In this document: positions 17,386-26,730 of the stretch, piece after piece
Numbering within the stretch: the first letter of the stretch is position 1
Layout: the number at the start of each line of letters is the position of its first letter
Source: Bacillus litorisediminis
GTDB taxonomy: Bacteria; Bacillota; Bacilli; Bacillales; JC228
NCBI RefSeq assembly: GCF_022808645.1
Contig: NZ_JAKZKT010000001.1
Span: 124,001 to 188,000 of the forward strand
Direction: 5' to 3'
DNA length: 64,000 nucleotides
Notes under the pieces: model-generated
Told to the model about the DNA's origin: nothing
Database searches by the model: none
Seen by the model: only the letters and a program-made list of their open reading frames with translations
Program-made: the position numbers and the translations under genes

Positions 17386-18900
17386 TACGGAGATTTCAGA
17401 AAAAAGATCTTCTAAAATCTTAATTTTTTCATTGGTATAATGCTCAAAACCTTCGTTATAGGATTTTGGATCCTTTGGGTTAGCAAATCGGGTAATTTTC
17501 CCGGTATCCGGGTGAACAAATTTACTGGAAGCGCCACAGCCTAAACCAATAATAGTTTGCATTTCTTCCATAATCATGATGTTATAGATACTTTCTTGGC
17601 CAGGAAAGGCATAGCCAACATTCTCTAAATTTCCGAGAATATTCTTTTGACGGTACAAGTAGTACGGAACATAGCCATGCTGTTTCGTCCAGGTGCTTGC
17701 CATATCCATCATTTTTTCAACCTCTGGACGGTCCGCTACTTTATAGCGACTCTTATGTCTCGTCATTTCTGAAGCTCTTTTGAAAGAAAGGGTGTGAACC
17801 GTCAGCGATTCTGGCATTAGTTTTTCTGTCTCTGCCAGAGAGTGTGAAAGTTCTTCAGTCCCCTCACCAGGCAACCCAATAATTAAATCCATGTTAATAT
17901 TCTTCATCCCAGATTTTCGAGCAAGCCAGAATTTTTCAATTGTTTCTTCTACCGTATGGTGTCTTCCAATTGCCTTCAAGGTTTCTTGCGTATACGATTG
18001 CGGGTTAATACTAATCCGGTCAATCCTCCACTTCTTCAATACTTCTAGCTTTTCAGGCGTAATGGTATCCGGTCTCCCAGCTTCAACTGTAATTTCTCTT
18101 ACCTTTTCTACGTCTGGGAAAGATGTGTACATTTCTTCATAAAGAAGATCCATTTCTTCCGCCGTAATACTGGTTGGTGTTCCACCGCCATAATAAATAG
18201 TGGTAATACGAATTCCTTTTTCCTTTAACCACTGGCCAACTTTCCTCATTTCATAATGCAGTCCGCCCAGAAATGAATCGACTTTCCCCTGTTTCCCATT
18301 AATGGCAAATGCAGGGAACGTACAGTAGGCACATTTGGTCGGGCAAAACGGAATCCCAATATAAATACTGACCTCATTTTTTAACTGATAGAGATCGGGA
18401 ACGATTGTTAACTGCCGGTCTACAATCTGCTGCATGAGTTCAATTTTTTCTGATTCAATCATATACTCATCTTTCAGCTTTTGGTGGGCAATTTTGAGAG
18501 GAGTACCCATTTGAACTTCTTTATGAAGCAGTTTTGTCGGCCGAATCCCTGTTAAAAATCCCCACTTTTGTATAATCCCCGTTTCATTCTGCAGTGTCAG
18601 TAAGAAGCATTTTGATATTTCCCGCTTGATTAATTTAAACATTTCTTTTTCTTCTGCATTTGTCCAGCTGCGCTGTGAAGTTTCCTTATGGATAACACCA
18701 GTCTTCCGATTTTGTAAAATAACGGATACAGAAAAATTAGTGTGTTTCTGATTTATATCAATTGTTATCTTATAATCTTGATCCTCTTCCGCTTCATTTG
18801 ACGGAAAGCGAACCTCACATTCTTCAAAAAACAAGTCCGCAATGAGCTGGAGCGGTCTGATTAGTCTCTCATCATCTGTTCCAACTAATGTCATTTTCAT
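17377..18900 (-). CDS. hemZ: Oxygen-independent coproporphyrinogen III oxidase-like protein HemZ
   Basis: A 507-aa radical-SAM enzyme of the HemN/HemZ type. The [4Fe-4S] motif PFCPTKCAYC places Cys at about 186, 190 and 193; YYGGGTPTS and the HLSF-like THTLSFKRAS follow. It is placed in anaerobic haem synthesis. The preceding 180 residues are specific for HemZ. ATG 18900 follows AAAGGAATG at somewhat long spacing; the frame is open to 18954 but the N-terminus from MTLVGTDDERLIRPLQ matches the family. True CPO activity of HemZ versus another radical-SAM role is not settled. Confidence 0.9.
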   Translation of the reverse strand: MKMTLVGTDDERLIRPLQLIADLFFEECEVRFPSNEAEEDQDYKITIDINQKHTNFSVSVILQNRKTGVIHKETSQRSWTNAEEKEMFKLIKREISKCFLLTLQNETGIIQKWGFLTGIRPTKLLHKEVQMGTPLKIAHQKLKDEYMIESEKIELMQQIVDRQLTIVPDLYQLKNEVSIYIGIPFCPTKCAYCTFPAFAINGKQGKVDSFLGGLHYEMRKVGQWLKEKGIRITTIYYGGGTPTSITAEEMDLLYEEMYTSFPDVEKVREITVEAGRPDTITPEKLEVLKKWRIDRISINPQSYTQETLKAIGRHHTVEETIEKFWLARKSGMKNINMDLIIGLPGEGTEELSHSLAETEKLMPESLTVHTLSFKRASEMTRHKSRYKVADRPEVEKMMDMASTWTKQHGYVPYYLYRQKNILGNLENVGYAFPGQESIYNIMIMEEMQTIIGLGCGASSKFVHPDTGKITRFANPKDPKSYNEGFEHYTNEKIKILEDLFSEISVQK

Positions 18901-19043
18901 AAAATAATCATTCCTTTTTACACATTGACTATAGTGTACAGAATTTGACGGCATAGGGTCAATCTATATTGCTGGATGGGAATTTTTTGGAATGGAATCT
19001 TTGAAGCTCTCTTTTCCTCTTCGATTCATTTTTGTCCTTTATA

Positions 19044-19070
19044 GCAAAAAACGGAGGTACAACCTCCGTT
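19044..19070 (-). terminator. yhaX terminator
   Basis: On minus: AACGGAGGT, 3-nt loop, ACCTCCGTT, then T6. Confidence 0.82.
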
Positions 19071-19072
19071 CC

Positions 19073-19939
19073 CTAATCAATAATATTCATCTTTTTCAAA
19101 AATTCAATTGGATGCTGCTTGCGAAAGTGTTCCATAATCATATAAGCGACTCCATTTTCTTCCGCTGAACGGGTAATCCAGTCAGCTCTTTCCCGGATAT
19201 ACTTTGGCGAATCACCCATGGCGACTATGAGTCCGCAAGTCTCCAGCCACTCGAGATCTTCTGCCCCATATCCAATCCCTACTGTTTCCTCCATCGATAT
19301 TCCAAGATAATCAGCTAAGTAATGGAACGATTTTAGGGTGGAAACTCCTGCCGGAACAATGGTTAACCGATTGTTTTCTCGCAAGTTACTGTCAATTTCA
19401 TCAAACATACCCTTTAATGCTTTTTGTGCATCTAATAAGTCTTCTCCATCCTCAAACTGAACATCGATGTTTAGGGGCGACAGATTCTCTTTTTTAACAT
19501 ATTCTTCTATATCTTCAACAAACCGAACCTGATATGGTGTCCGATCTCCTGGTGTGAAAATCGCCTTAGCCTTTAGTTGCTTTTGTTCCTCAGGCTGTTT
19601 GCATAGTATGAAATTTTCGGTTATGAGTTTGATTTCACATGGGAATGCTTCAAGGAATTTGATGACATCTGCTGTGACATTTTCTTGTATACGGCGGACA
19701 AAGATGGGTTTTTCTGAGGCCGACGAAATGTAGGCTCCAACATGAGATACGATGGTTGCCTCTATTTTTAACGTTTTGGTTATTTTTTTTACATAGCTGA
19801 ATGGATGAGAAGTTATAAAGACAATATGAATCCCTTTATTTTGAACATACTGGAGAGAGTCTTTTACAGACTTATACAGTCTGCCTTGATTATTAAGGAC
19901 TGTTCCGTTTAACGACAAAGCGAGCAGGCGATATAACAA
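19073..19939 (-). CDS. yhaX: Degenerate HAD-family (Cof-type) protein YhaX
   Basis: A 288-aa protein with the Cof/HAD-IIB outline and the same length as B. subtilis YhaX. Motif I, normally DxDGT, reads LSLNGTVL, so both aspartates (nucleophile and acid/base) are missing. Motif IV, normally GDxxND, reads GYGAEDLEW. The fold is kept but phosphatase chemistry is unlikely, suggesting a binding or structural role. B. subtilis yhaX is expressed in sporulating mother cells. It lies between hemZ and yheA. Confidence 0.8.
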   Translation of the reverse strand: MLYRLLALSLNGTVLNNQGRLYKSVKDSLQYVQNKGIHIVFITSHPFSYVKKITKTLKIEATIVSHVGAYISSASEKPIFVRRIQENVTADVIKFLEAFPCEIKLITENFILCKQPEEQKQLKAKAIFTPGDRTPYQVRFVEDIEEYVKKENLSPLNIDVQFEDGEDLLDAQKALKGMFDEIDSNLRENNRLTIVPAGVSTLKSFHYLADYLGISMEETVGIGYGAEDLEWLETCGLIVAMGDSPKYIRERADWITRSAEENGVAYMIMEHFRKQHPIEFLKKMNIID

Positions 19940-20041
19940 TGCGATTCCCCCATTCTAAGGTGTAAATATCCCTTATTAAGAAATATGTCTGTGAATAGGT
20001 ACTTAGAACTAGACAAGCTGGAGGAAATCATAGATTAAAAC

Positions 20042-20091
20042 GAAAAGACCGCCCCCAAAGCATACCTTTCATATGCTTTAGGGGCAGTCCC
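20042..20091 (-). terminator. yheA terminator
   Basis: A long stem GACTGCCCC..AAAGCATA / TATGCTTT..GGGGCGGTC on minus, followed by TTTTCG. Confidence 0.82.
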
Positions 20092-20099
20092 CGATATGT

Positions 20100-20453
20100 C
20101 TATTTTTCTAGAGCCCCATAGATTTCTTCTAGCGGCTTCATGATAATCCGATTCAGTTCCGTGATGACCATGCTCATTCTTTGCTCTACTTCTAGCAATT
20201 TTCCGATTTTTTCATTCTGTTGGGCAAGTGCTGCTGCCTTTTGTGCTTGCTGTACTTCTTCTTGAGTAATTGGCTGCCCTGTCATTTGTTTTTGTTGGAG
20301 CTGCATTTGGATATTACGAAAGTTTTGGAAAATTCCTTGAGCGGCTGTGTCTTTCTCTACATCAGCATATGCTTTATGAAGTTCCGCAAATTCGTCGCTT
20401 TGACGGACCGCTTTCTCCAAATCGTGGGCTGCATCATACATATTAACAGACAT
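20100..20453 (-). CDS. yheA: YlbF/YheA family protein
   Basis: 117 aa, nearly all helical with Gln-rich coiled-coil segments (IQMQLQQKQM, EEVQQAQKAAALAQQNEK). It belongs to the YlbF/YmcA/YheA family; paralogues YlbF and YmcA act with YaaT on RNase Y and Spo0A phosphorylation, while the role of YheA itself is unknown. The SD is AAGGAGG. It follows yheB on the same strand, as in B. subtilis. Confidence 0.9.
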   Translation of the reverse strand: MSVNMYDAAHDLEKAVRQSDEFAELHKAYADVEKDTAAQGIFQNFRNIQMQLQQKQMTGQPITQEEVQQAQKAAALAQQNEKIGKLLEVEQRMSMVITELNRIIMKPLEEIYGALEK

Positions 20454-20520
20454 TTCTCATCCTCCTTCTCGAGTCTTCCTTCCACTATAACAAACTATGT
20501 CAATATTATCGAGGAGTTCC

Positions 20521-21654
20521 TTAAAGAAAGAACAGGACTAGAGATTGAATCACTCCGATAAAGCCTCCTAAAAAGGCTCCTAAATACGTAATCATTTTTA
20601 ATTCAGACTTTGCTACCGATAACACCAGTTCTTCCACTTTTTCTAATGAGAATGATTGAACTTGTTCCACTACCAACTGATCAATTTGAAGCTTTTCCAA
20701 TAACAAATCTAAGTTGGAAACAACCCCTTTACCGCCAATCTCAACGAATTTAGGCAATAGCTGATTAATGACTTTTTCTGTGTAAGGGGCCATCGCTTCT
20801 TTAACAGATTTATTGAACAATGCAGTAATAGAAATACCCTTTCTCATTGTATTTTGCAAAAAAGGAATGATATTTTCCCGTTTTACGATTTTCTCGGCTT
20901 CCGAAATTTTATTCTTCTGCCATTTCTCCCACTCATTGAAAAACAGGGAATACAGAAGATCGTGGGTCCCTTCATTTTGAATAAACCGTATTATTTCTGG
21001 CTGTATTTTATCGACAAGATTCACATTCCCGAGTAGCATTTGCAACATATTTCCAAACATTCCCCTATTTTGCAGAAATTCATCAGCCATCCTCTGAATT
21101 CGCCACTTTCCCTCTGCACTCGAAAAATAATCTTGACATTTTTCTAATATATATGTAGTTAAACTATAGATTTTCTGGCTGATATCTTTTTTTAATTCTT
21201 CCGGAATAGCTTGCTCTAATGGGATGTCCCCGTACTTTTTAAGCATCTTTACATAGGCTTCTTCTATTTTGCTATCCAGAAATCTAACAGTCCGCTCATC
21301 AGCATGATGGAATCCCCATTCTTCTAACACTTGCTGAATTGTCTTCCCCGACTCTAGCCATTTGCGGGCTTCAGCCTGAATAAATTCAATCATGTCCTGT
21401 TTAAAGGAACCATTTAATAATCTTTTCTCAATTCGTTCCTTTGTAATTAACTGTTCAACTACCAACTTTCCGAGCTGATTTGCTAATTCTTCCCTTCTTT
21501 TAGGGATTAAGCCTGGCGTTAGCGGAACTTTGAATTTTCCAATATATAAGGGACGGTATGGCCGAAACAACATTTTGATAGCTAAAAAATTAGTGAATCC
21601 GCCAATTAATGCCCCAATCAAACCGAGAAAAAGCATACTTGTCCATAAATTCAT
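20521..21654 (-). CDS. yheB: DUF445 family membrane protein YheB
   Basis: 377 aa with an N-terminal helix (FLGLIGALIGGFTNFLAIKML) and a C-terminal helix (YLGAFLGGFIGVIQSLVLFFL) bracketing a large charged domain rich in amphipathic helices. The DUF445 hallmark KMLFRPYRPLYIGKFKVPLTPGLIP follows the first helix (start about residue 28). Length equals B. subtilis YheB. Function unknown; probably a membrane-tethered sporulation protein. Confidence 0.88.
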   Translation of the reverse strand: MNLWTSMLFLGLIGALIGGFTNFLAIKMLFRPYRPLYIGKFKVPLTPGLIPKRREELANQLGKLVVEQLITKERIEKRLLNGSFKQDMIEFIQAEARKWLESGKTIQQVLEEWGFHHADERTVRFLDSKIEEAYVKMLKKYGDIPLEQAIPEELKKDISQKIYSLTTYILEKCQDYFSSAEGKWRIQRMADEFLQNRGMFGNMLQMLLGNVNLVDKIQPEIIRFIQNEGTHDLLYSLFFNEWEKWQKNKISEAEKIVKRENIIPFLQNTMRKGISITALFNKSVKEAMAPYTEKVINQLLPKFVEIGGKGVVSNLDLLLEKLQIDQLVVEQVQSFSLEKVEELVLSVAKSELKMITYLGAFLGGFIGVIQSLVLFFL

Positions 21655-21684
21655 CTAAATCACCTTTCAGTATTGGTACAAAGC

Positions 21685-21712
21685 ACCGTTTCTTTCAGTG
21701 TTTCATACGATA
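21685..21712 (+). promoter_or_regulatory. Mother-cell sigma (K/E)-like promoter before the yheC/D cluster
   Basis: AC at 21685-21686, 17 nt, then CATACGATA at 21704-21712. This fits the sigma-K pattern AC-N16/17-CATAnnnTA and, at the -10, sigma-E. Predicted start near 21719, about 60 nt before the first gene. Prediction only. Confidence 0.45.
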
Positions 21713-21776
21713 ATAAAAAATGGGCTCTGGGTCTGTATAATTTATACTGCTTATTATCCCATTTGTCCATAAAAGG

Positions 21777-23105
21777 ATGAGTACTGTGGATATATGTACG
21801 ATTCAGGTTGACCCTTTGCTTCAGGATTATCAAATATTTCTGCCGGTATCAATAAAAAAACATCTGTTTGAACATAAGTGCACCATTAAATTAGGGGATA
21901 AACAAGCTAGGGTTTCCATTCTTTTTAAACAGAAACTTTCTGCTGAAATCATAATCAGCGAAAAAGTAGCAGATGACTTAAGAGTACCGAAAAATCAGGT
22001 CAAACTCCAATTTTATGTAAATAAGAAAGATGCAACCATTGTGTTGGGTCCCATCTTGATGATTTGGACAGACGTTTCTTCAAATGATTTATCATCTCCT
22101 TTCTTTGATTTTTGCAAGGAGGTAATGACGGAAGGTCAAAATAAAGGAATTTTTGCATTTGTCCAAGTAAAAAATCAGACAGCAGGACTATTTTGGAGTG
22201 ATGGAGGATGGCAGGAATCAGCCCGGATCCCAGCACCTGATGTCATTTATAACAGAATCCATTCACGCAAATACGAGAAAAGCTCATTGTTTTCATCGAT
22301 AAAAAGCCAATGGAAAAATGCAATTATATTTAATGATCATTTTCTTAATAAGTGGGTTATACACGAACTCCTTTTTACAGATATCGAGATTCGAAAGTTT
22401 CTTCCAAAAACTCATCTATTAGATCTTACTCAACTATTATCGACTCTAGCCGATTATCCAAAAGCATACCTTAAACCGGTAAACGGGAGTCAGGGCAGAG
22501 GCATTTGCTTCATTGATCGGCAAGAAGAACAAAATAAGTTTTGGGTATACGTTTCTGAATCAGTTGCAACCGATCCATTTTTGCTTAAAAATATCGATCA
22601 GCTTTCAACGTTTATCGAACAACTTCAAAAAAGAGATACCTACATTGTTCAACATGCCATTCCTATATTCACATTAGACGGTCAATTAGTTGATTTTCGG
22701 TTTCTGCTTCACTATTACGAGAGAACATGGCATATTACATCTGCGGTCGCAAGAGTAGGAGAAAAAGATAGAATTATTTCTAATCAAGCTCAAGGCGGTC
22801 AGTTGCTGAAACCGCTGCATGTTCTCGAGCAATGGTTCCCGTCTGAAGGAAAACGAAAATTTGAAGAAATGGGAGCACTTTCAAAAAAAGTGGCAGAAAC
22901 TTTGCAGAAATCCTCTAATGGTCTTTATTGTGAGCTTGGATTAGATTTAGCCATTGATAAAGATGGAGGAGTCTGGATTCTTGAGGTCAATTCAAAACCG
23001 TCTAAAACTTCCCCTCTCAGGGAAGAAATCCAAATCCGACCATCTGCAAGAGCGTTATGTAAAACGTGTCTGTCCCTTTTTCATGAACAGAAAAATTCAA
23101 AATAG
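21777..23105 (+). CDS. YheC/YheD-type ATP-grasp coat-associated protein (copy 1)
   Basis: 442 aa. The N-terminal ~110 residues form a beta-rich domain seen in YheD; the ATP-grasp follows, with AYLKPVNGSQGRG (P-loop-like), VDFRFLLHYY and the Mg-ligand motif WILEVNSKPSK near the C-terminus. YheC/YheD proteins associate with the developing spore coat in B. subtilis; ATP-grasp enzymes join carboxylates to amines. ATG 21777 touches AAAAGG; GTG 21786 (giving MDICTIQVDPLL) has better spacing. First of four tandem homologues. Confidence 0.85.
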   Translation: MSTVDICTIQVDPLLQDYQIFLPVSIKKHLFEHKCTIKLGDKQARVSILFKQKLSAEIIISEKVADDLRVPKNQVKLQFYVNKKDATIVLGPILMIWTDVSSNDLSSPFFDFCKEVMTEGQNKGIFAFVQVKNQTAGLFWSDGGWQESARIPAPDVIYNRIHSRKYEKSSLFSSIKSQWKNAIIFNDHFLNKWVIHELLFTDIEIRKFLPKTHLLDLTQLLSTLADYPKAYLKPVNGSQGRGICFIDRQEEQNKFWVYVSESVATDPFLLKNIDQLSTFIEQLQKRDTYIVQHAIPIFTLDGQLVDFRFLLHYYERTWHITSAVARVGEKDRIISNQAQGGQLLKPLHVLEQWFPSEGKRKFEEMGALSKKVAETLQKSSNGLYCELGLDLAIDKDGGVWILEVNSKPSKTSPLREEIQIRPSARALCKTCLSLFHEQKNSK

Positions 23106-23121
23106 AATCAGAGGTGAGAAC

Positions 23122-24204
23122 ATGCTGACTCTTGGTTTAATTTCGCTTCAGCCTGAAGCTCAGGGCTTTTTCAAACAAATAGCTGAACATGCCAGCGATT
23201 ATGGAATTATGGTTTACCGTTTTAGCCCCATACAAATACAGCCTGAAACAGAACTGATTAAGGGTGAACGATATGACCCAGACTCAAAAACATGGGTCCG
23301 CGATACATTTCCGATCCCAAAATATTTATATGACAGAGTTTTTTATGGGGAAGATCGAATTTCATCCCAAAGCCGGGCGATTCTCCGCTGGCTAAAGATG
23401 AGGGATGATCTCGTATTTTTAGGATACGGACTCCCTAATAAATGGAAGCTTTATCAGAAATTATCTGAACTTGATTCAATCTCTCCTTATTTACCATTAA
23501 CGAGAAAGGCTTCATCTACAGAAGATATCCAAAATGCCCTTTTAAAATATAAAAAAATTGTATTGAAGCCAGCAAACGGAGCACACGGCTATGCAATTTA
23601 CGTTATTAGTTCGCATCCCAACGGAGTCCTAATTCAAACACAAAAGAAAAATAAGGTCATTCAACATGTTGTTCCATTAAATGGTTCATTTCAGAAATGG
23701 ATTACAGAACTAATTGAGGGAAAGGATTTTTTAATTCAGCCCTTTTTAAAAATTCAAAACCATGAAAATCAGCCATTCGATGTAAGGATTTTTTTACAAA
23801 AAGATGAAAGAGGCATATGGGTTGAACGAGGGCGTGGTGTACGCGTTGGTATTCAGGAAGGGATTATTTCCAACTTAAGTGGAGGAGCTGATATCAAGCC
23901 TTATACGGAGTGGCTGAAGGAACTGCCTTTTTCGAAAAGAGATTTTATTCATCAGGAGATTAATACGCTGATAGAGTCGCTCCCCTCACATTTAGAGAAT
24001 AGTTTTTTCCCGTTGTTTGAGTTAGGTTTAGATATTGGAATTGCGAGGGATTATTCCGTTTGGCTGCTTGATGCCAATTCGAAACCGGGTCGACATGTCA
24101 TCCTTCACCTTTTTCCTGAGCTTGAAGAAACTTTAGCAAATGCACCGCTTCGATTTACACGATTTTTGCATGAGTCAAGTAAGCCGGGGAGAGTGAAAAA
24201 ATGA
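23122..24204 (+). CDS. YheC/YheD-type ATP-grasp coat-associated protein (copy 2)
   Basis: 360 aa, shorter than copy 1 because the beta-rich N-domain is absent. Motifs: RDTFPIPKYLYDRVFYG (substrate-side conserved region), IVLKPANGAHGYA, FDVRIFLQ and LLDANSKPGRH. ATG 23122 is behind GAGGTGAG, 16 nt after copy 1; an in-frame extension to 22954 overlaps copy 1 and is rejected. It overlaps copy 3 by 4 nt (ATGA). Confidence 0.85.
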   Translation: MLTLGLISLQPEAQGFFKQIAEHASDYGIMVYRFSPIQIQPETELIKGERYDPDSKTWVRDTFPIPKYLYDRVFYGEDRISSQSRAILRWLKMRDDLVFLGYGLPNKWKLYQKLSELDSISPYLPLTRKASSTEDIQNALLKYKKIVLKPANGAHGYAIYVISSHPNGVLIQTQKKNKVIQHVVPLNGSFQKWITELIEGKDFLIQPFLKIQNHENQPFDVRIFLQKDERGIWVERGRGVRVGIQEGIISNLSGGADIKPYTEWLKELPFSKRDFIHQEINTLIESLPSHLENSFFPLFELGLDIGIARDYSVWLLDANSKPGRHVILHLFPELEETLANAPLRFTRFLHESSKPGRVKK

Positions 24205-25562
24205 AACTTTGCACTCTAAAAATTGTTGATCAAGAAGGCTTTTCCTTAGGCTACCCCAAAAACTGGAGCCAGAGTAAGCCTGTAAAGGTCTCTTTTGGAG
24301 GTGCTACAGAAGAAGTCCAAAGTGCACCCCTAACTACAGCAGACCATACTTTTCTATTATCTAAGCCTCTAGCAGAAAAACTCTATATGCCGCTTACCAT
24401 TCGGCGTATACACGTGATCCAAAAAGATAACACTCTATATTTTGGTCCGCTGATTGGGATTATTACGTCAGGTTTTACTTCGATTAAAACAAAGCCAATT
24501 GGTGATCGAAGTTCTTTTTTTTCTAGAATAATGAGATTTCAAGCGAAACAGGGCGTTGTGTTTATAGTATTTGGAAAAGATCATATCAACTGGGATGAGG
24601 GAACAATTAAAGGGTTTTCTTATAATGAACAAGGCTGGGAGCAAGTAACTGTACCGTTCCCTAATGTCATTTACGACCGCCTTCCGAATCGAAAAATGGA
24701 AGGAGAGGAAAAGTTTCGTATCGTTAAAAAGAAACTTCAGGATGAATATCTTATTCCTTGGTTTAATCCCGGATTCTTTAACAAATTAGATGTATTTGAA
24801 CGGATTGAGCAGGACAATGACGCACAAAGGTACTTACCCGAAACGCATGCCTTTACGTCCTTCGATGTCATTGAACGAATGCTTTCTAAGTATGGCCATG
24901 TTTACGTCAAACCGCAAAATGGCAGCTTAGGCAGCGGCATACACCAACTTTTCTACGACAGAGACTCAGACTCCTACTATTGCCGCTTCAAAGACAAAGA
25001 AGGAAACAAACGATTGCGAAAGTATCAAACATTAGAATCACTATTTAACAACCTTTTTAAAAATAAATCTTTGAAAAACATGATGATTCAGCAGGGAATA
25101 GCCTTAATGAAATATAATCATCATCCCGTTGATTTTCGGGTTCATACCAATAAGGATGAGGCGGGAAATTGGACTGTTTCCGCAATTGCAGCAAAGGTCG
25201 CCGGCACGGGCAGCCCTACCACCCATATTAAATATGGCGGTGAGGTCAAAACATTAGAAGAGATTTTTCCAGACACGAAACAGAGAAAAAAAATAGAAGA
25301 CCAAATTACCGAAGCCAGCCTCATTTTGAGCCGGGCATTAGAAAAAAATATGGAAGGAATTATTGCTGAAATAGGCTTTGATCTAGGTGTGGACCAACAG
25401 GAACAAATATGGCTTTTTGAAGCGAATTCAAAGCCAGGCCGCTCAATTTTTATCCATCCAGACTTAAAAGGGTTCGAACATCTTACTAGAAAACTGATGC
25501 TCTCTTACGCCATTTATTTAACGAAGATGTCGATTCTTTCTCCAGAGGAGTTATTCTCATGA
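24201..25562 (+). CDS. yheD: Endospore coat-associated ATP-grasp protein YheD (copy 3)
   Basis: 453 aa, the same length as B. subtilis YheD. It has the beta-rich N-domain followed by ATP-grasp: VTVPFPNVIYDRLPNR, VYVKPQNGSLGSG, VDFRVHTNK and IWLFEANSKPGRS. YheD forms rings around the forespore in B. subtilis. The start overlaps the stop of copy 2 (ATGA) and its own stop overlaps copy 4 in the same way, so translation of copies 2-4 is coupled. Confidence 0.87.
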   Translation: MKLCTLKIVDQEGFSLGYPKNWSQSKPVKVSFGGATEEVQSAPLTTADHTFLLSKPLAEKLYMPLTIRRIHVIQKDNTLYFGPLIGIITSGFTSIKTKPIGDRSSFFSRIMRFQAKQGVVFIVFGKDHINWDEGTIKGFSYNEQGWEQVTVPFPNVIYDRLPNRKMEGEEKFRIVKKKLQDEYLIPWFNPGFFNKLDVFERIEQDNDAQRYLPETHAFTSFDVIERMLSKYGHVYVKPQNGSLGSGIHQLFYDRDSDSYYCRFKDKEGNKRLRKYQTLESLFNNLFKNKSLKNMMIQQGIALMKYNHHPVDFRVHTNKDEAGNWTVSAIAAKVAGTGSPTTHIKYGGEVKTLEEIFPDTKQRKKIEDQITEASLILSRALEKNMEGIIAEIGFDLGVDQQEQIWLFEANSKPGRSIFIHPDLKGFEHLTRKLMLSYAIYLTKMSILSPEELFS

Positions 25563-26647
25563 AACATACAATGGAAGCGACCCTTTTACAGCGCCTCGGC
25601 TTGGAAGAAACAGAAATAAAAGTTTTGGCTGGAATTTTGGCATGGAAGAGCCGCACAGGAAGTATCGTAGGCAATAAAAAGCTTTTTGAAGACTTGCAGA
25701 GAAAATTGTTATCGTGTCAAGGTGTTTCTTATATCATCACCCCAAATCAGTCGTTAGACAGACATGAAATCGAAGGCTATTTATTCGTTCCAAATGAAAA
25801 TGTCTGGATTCAGGCAAATGTTCCGATCCCAAACGTGATTTATAATCGGGTTCCATATTATCAGCATGAAAAAAGCGAAAAATTCGATCAGTTTAAACAA
25901 GATGCTCTCAGAAAAGGAATCCCTTTTTTTAACTCTAGTTTTTTAGACAAATGGTCTACCTATCAATTACTTTCCCAACACGAGAAGATCCGTGAACATT
26001 TACCTGACACAATAGAGGTAAAGGACGAAGAGACTTGTTTTCAATTCCTGAGAAGGTATTCATGTATTTATGCAAAACCGAAATTAAGATCAAAAGGTTT
26101 TGGCGTAATGAGAATTCGCCTAAAACAGGATGGCAAAATTTATTGCGAAACAACTTCTACCACGATTTTATTTGCTAACTTTACCCGATTTTGGGAAAGA
26201 TTTTATACTACTTTTGAAAAAAACCAGTATATACTCCAGCAGGCCATTGAACCTAAAACCTATAAAGGAAGAAGATTTGACCTGCGGATATTGGGCCAAT
26301 TTACAGGTTCTGGCTTTAATATGACGGGTATTGGTGTTAGACAATCCTTTCACCAGGAGGTAACGACTCATATTCCGAAAGGTGGACGAATCATCCCGTT
26401 TTCAAGAGTAACGCATATGACCCCGGTGCAGCAGCTTGAGGAACTTACTCAGATGATCGGTAAAGAATTAAATAAAGCATTTGGAGTATTTTATGAATTT
26501 TCAATAGACATCGGGCTTGATGAAAATCAACACCCATATTTATTCGAAGTCAATGCTAAGCCGATGACCTTTGATGAGGAAGAAATCGAATCAAAAAGAA
26601 TGCAGCAGCTTTGTACTTTATTTATCAGGCTTTATCAACAAAAATAG
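25559..26647 (+). CDS. yheC: Endospore coat-associated ATP-grasp protein YheC (copy 4)
   Basis: 362 aa, close to B. subtilis YheC. Motifs: VPIPNVIYNRVPYY, CIYAKPKLRSKGFG, RRFDLRILGQ and YLFEVNAKPMTF. The P-loop-like segment (KPKLRSKGFG) departs from the KPxNGSxGxG pattern of the other three, which may mean altered ATP handling. Last gene of the tandem set, followed by yheE. Confidence 0.86.
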   Translation: MKHTMEATLLQRLGLEETEIKVLAGILAWKSRTGSIVGNKKLFEDLQRKLLSCQGVSYIITPNQSLDRHEIEGYLFVPNENVWIQANVPIPNVIYNRVPYYQHEKSEKFDQFKQDALRKGIPFFNSSFLDKWSTYQLLSQHEKIREHLPDTIEVKDEETCFQFLRRYSCIYAKPKLRSKGFGVMRIRLKQDGKIYCETTSTTILFANFTRFWERFYTTFEKNQYILQQAIEPKTYKGRRFDLRILGQFTGSGFNMTGIGVRQSFHQEVTTHIPKGGRIIPFSRVTHMTPVQQLEELTQMIGKELNKAFGVFYEFSIDIGLDENQHPYLFEVNAKPMTFDEEEIESKRMQQLCTLFIRLYQQK

Positions 26648-26730
26648 CGTAACTCTACTCCTTTATAAATTGCCATGATTTATGGTTAAATGAGAAAAAG
26701 GCAAATTCATTGGGAGAGGGTGTTACCGCA

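Noticed and set aside
22954-23121. N-terminal extension of ATP-grasp copy 2
   Set aside because: It overlaps the conserved C-terminus of copy 1 in another frame; a good SD and family N-terminus mark ATG 23122.
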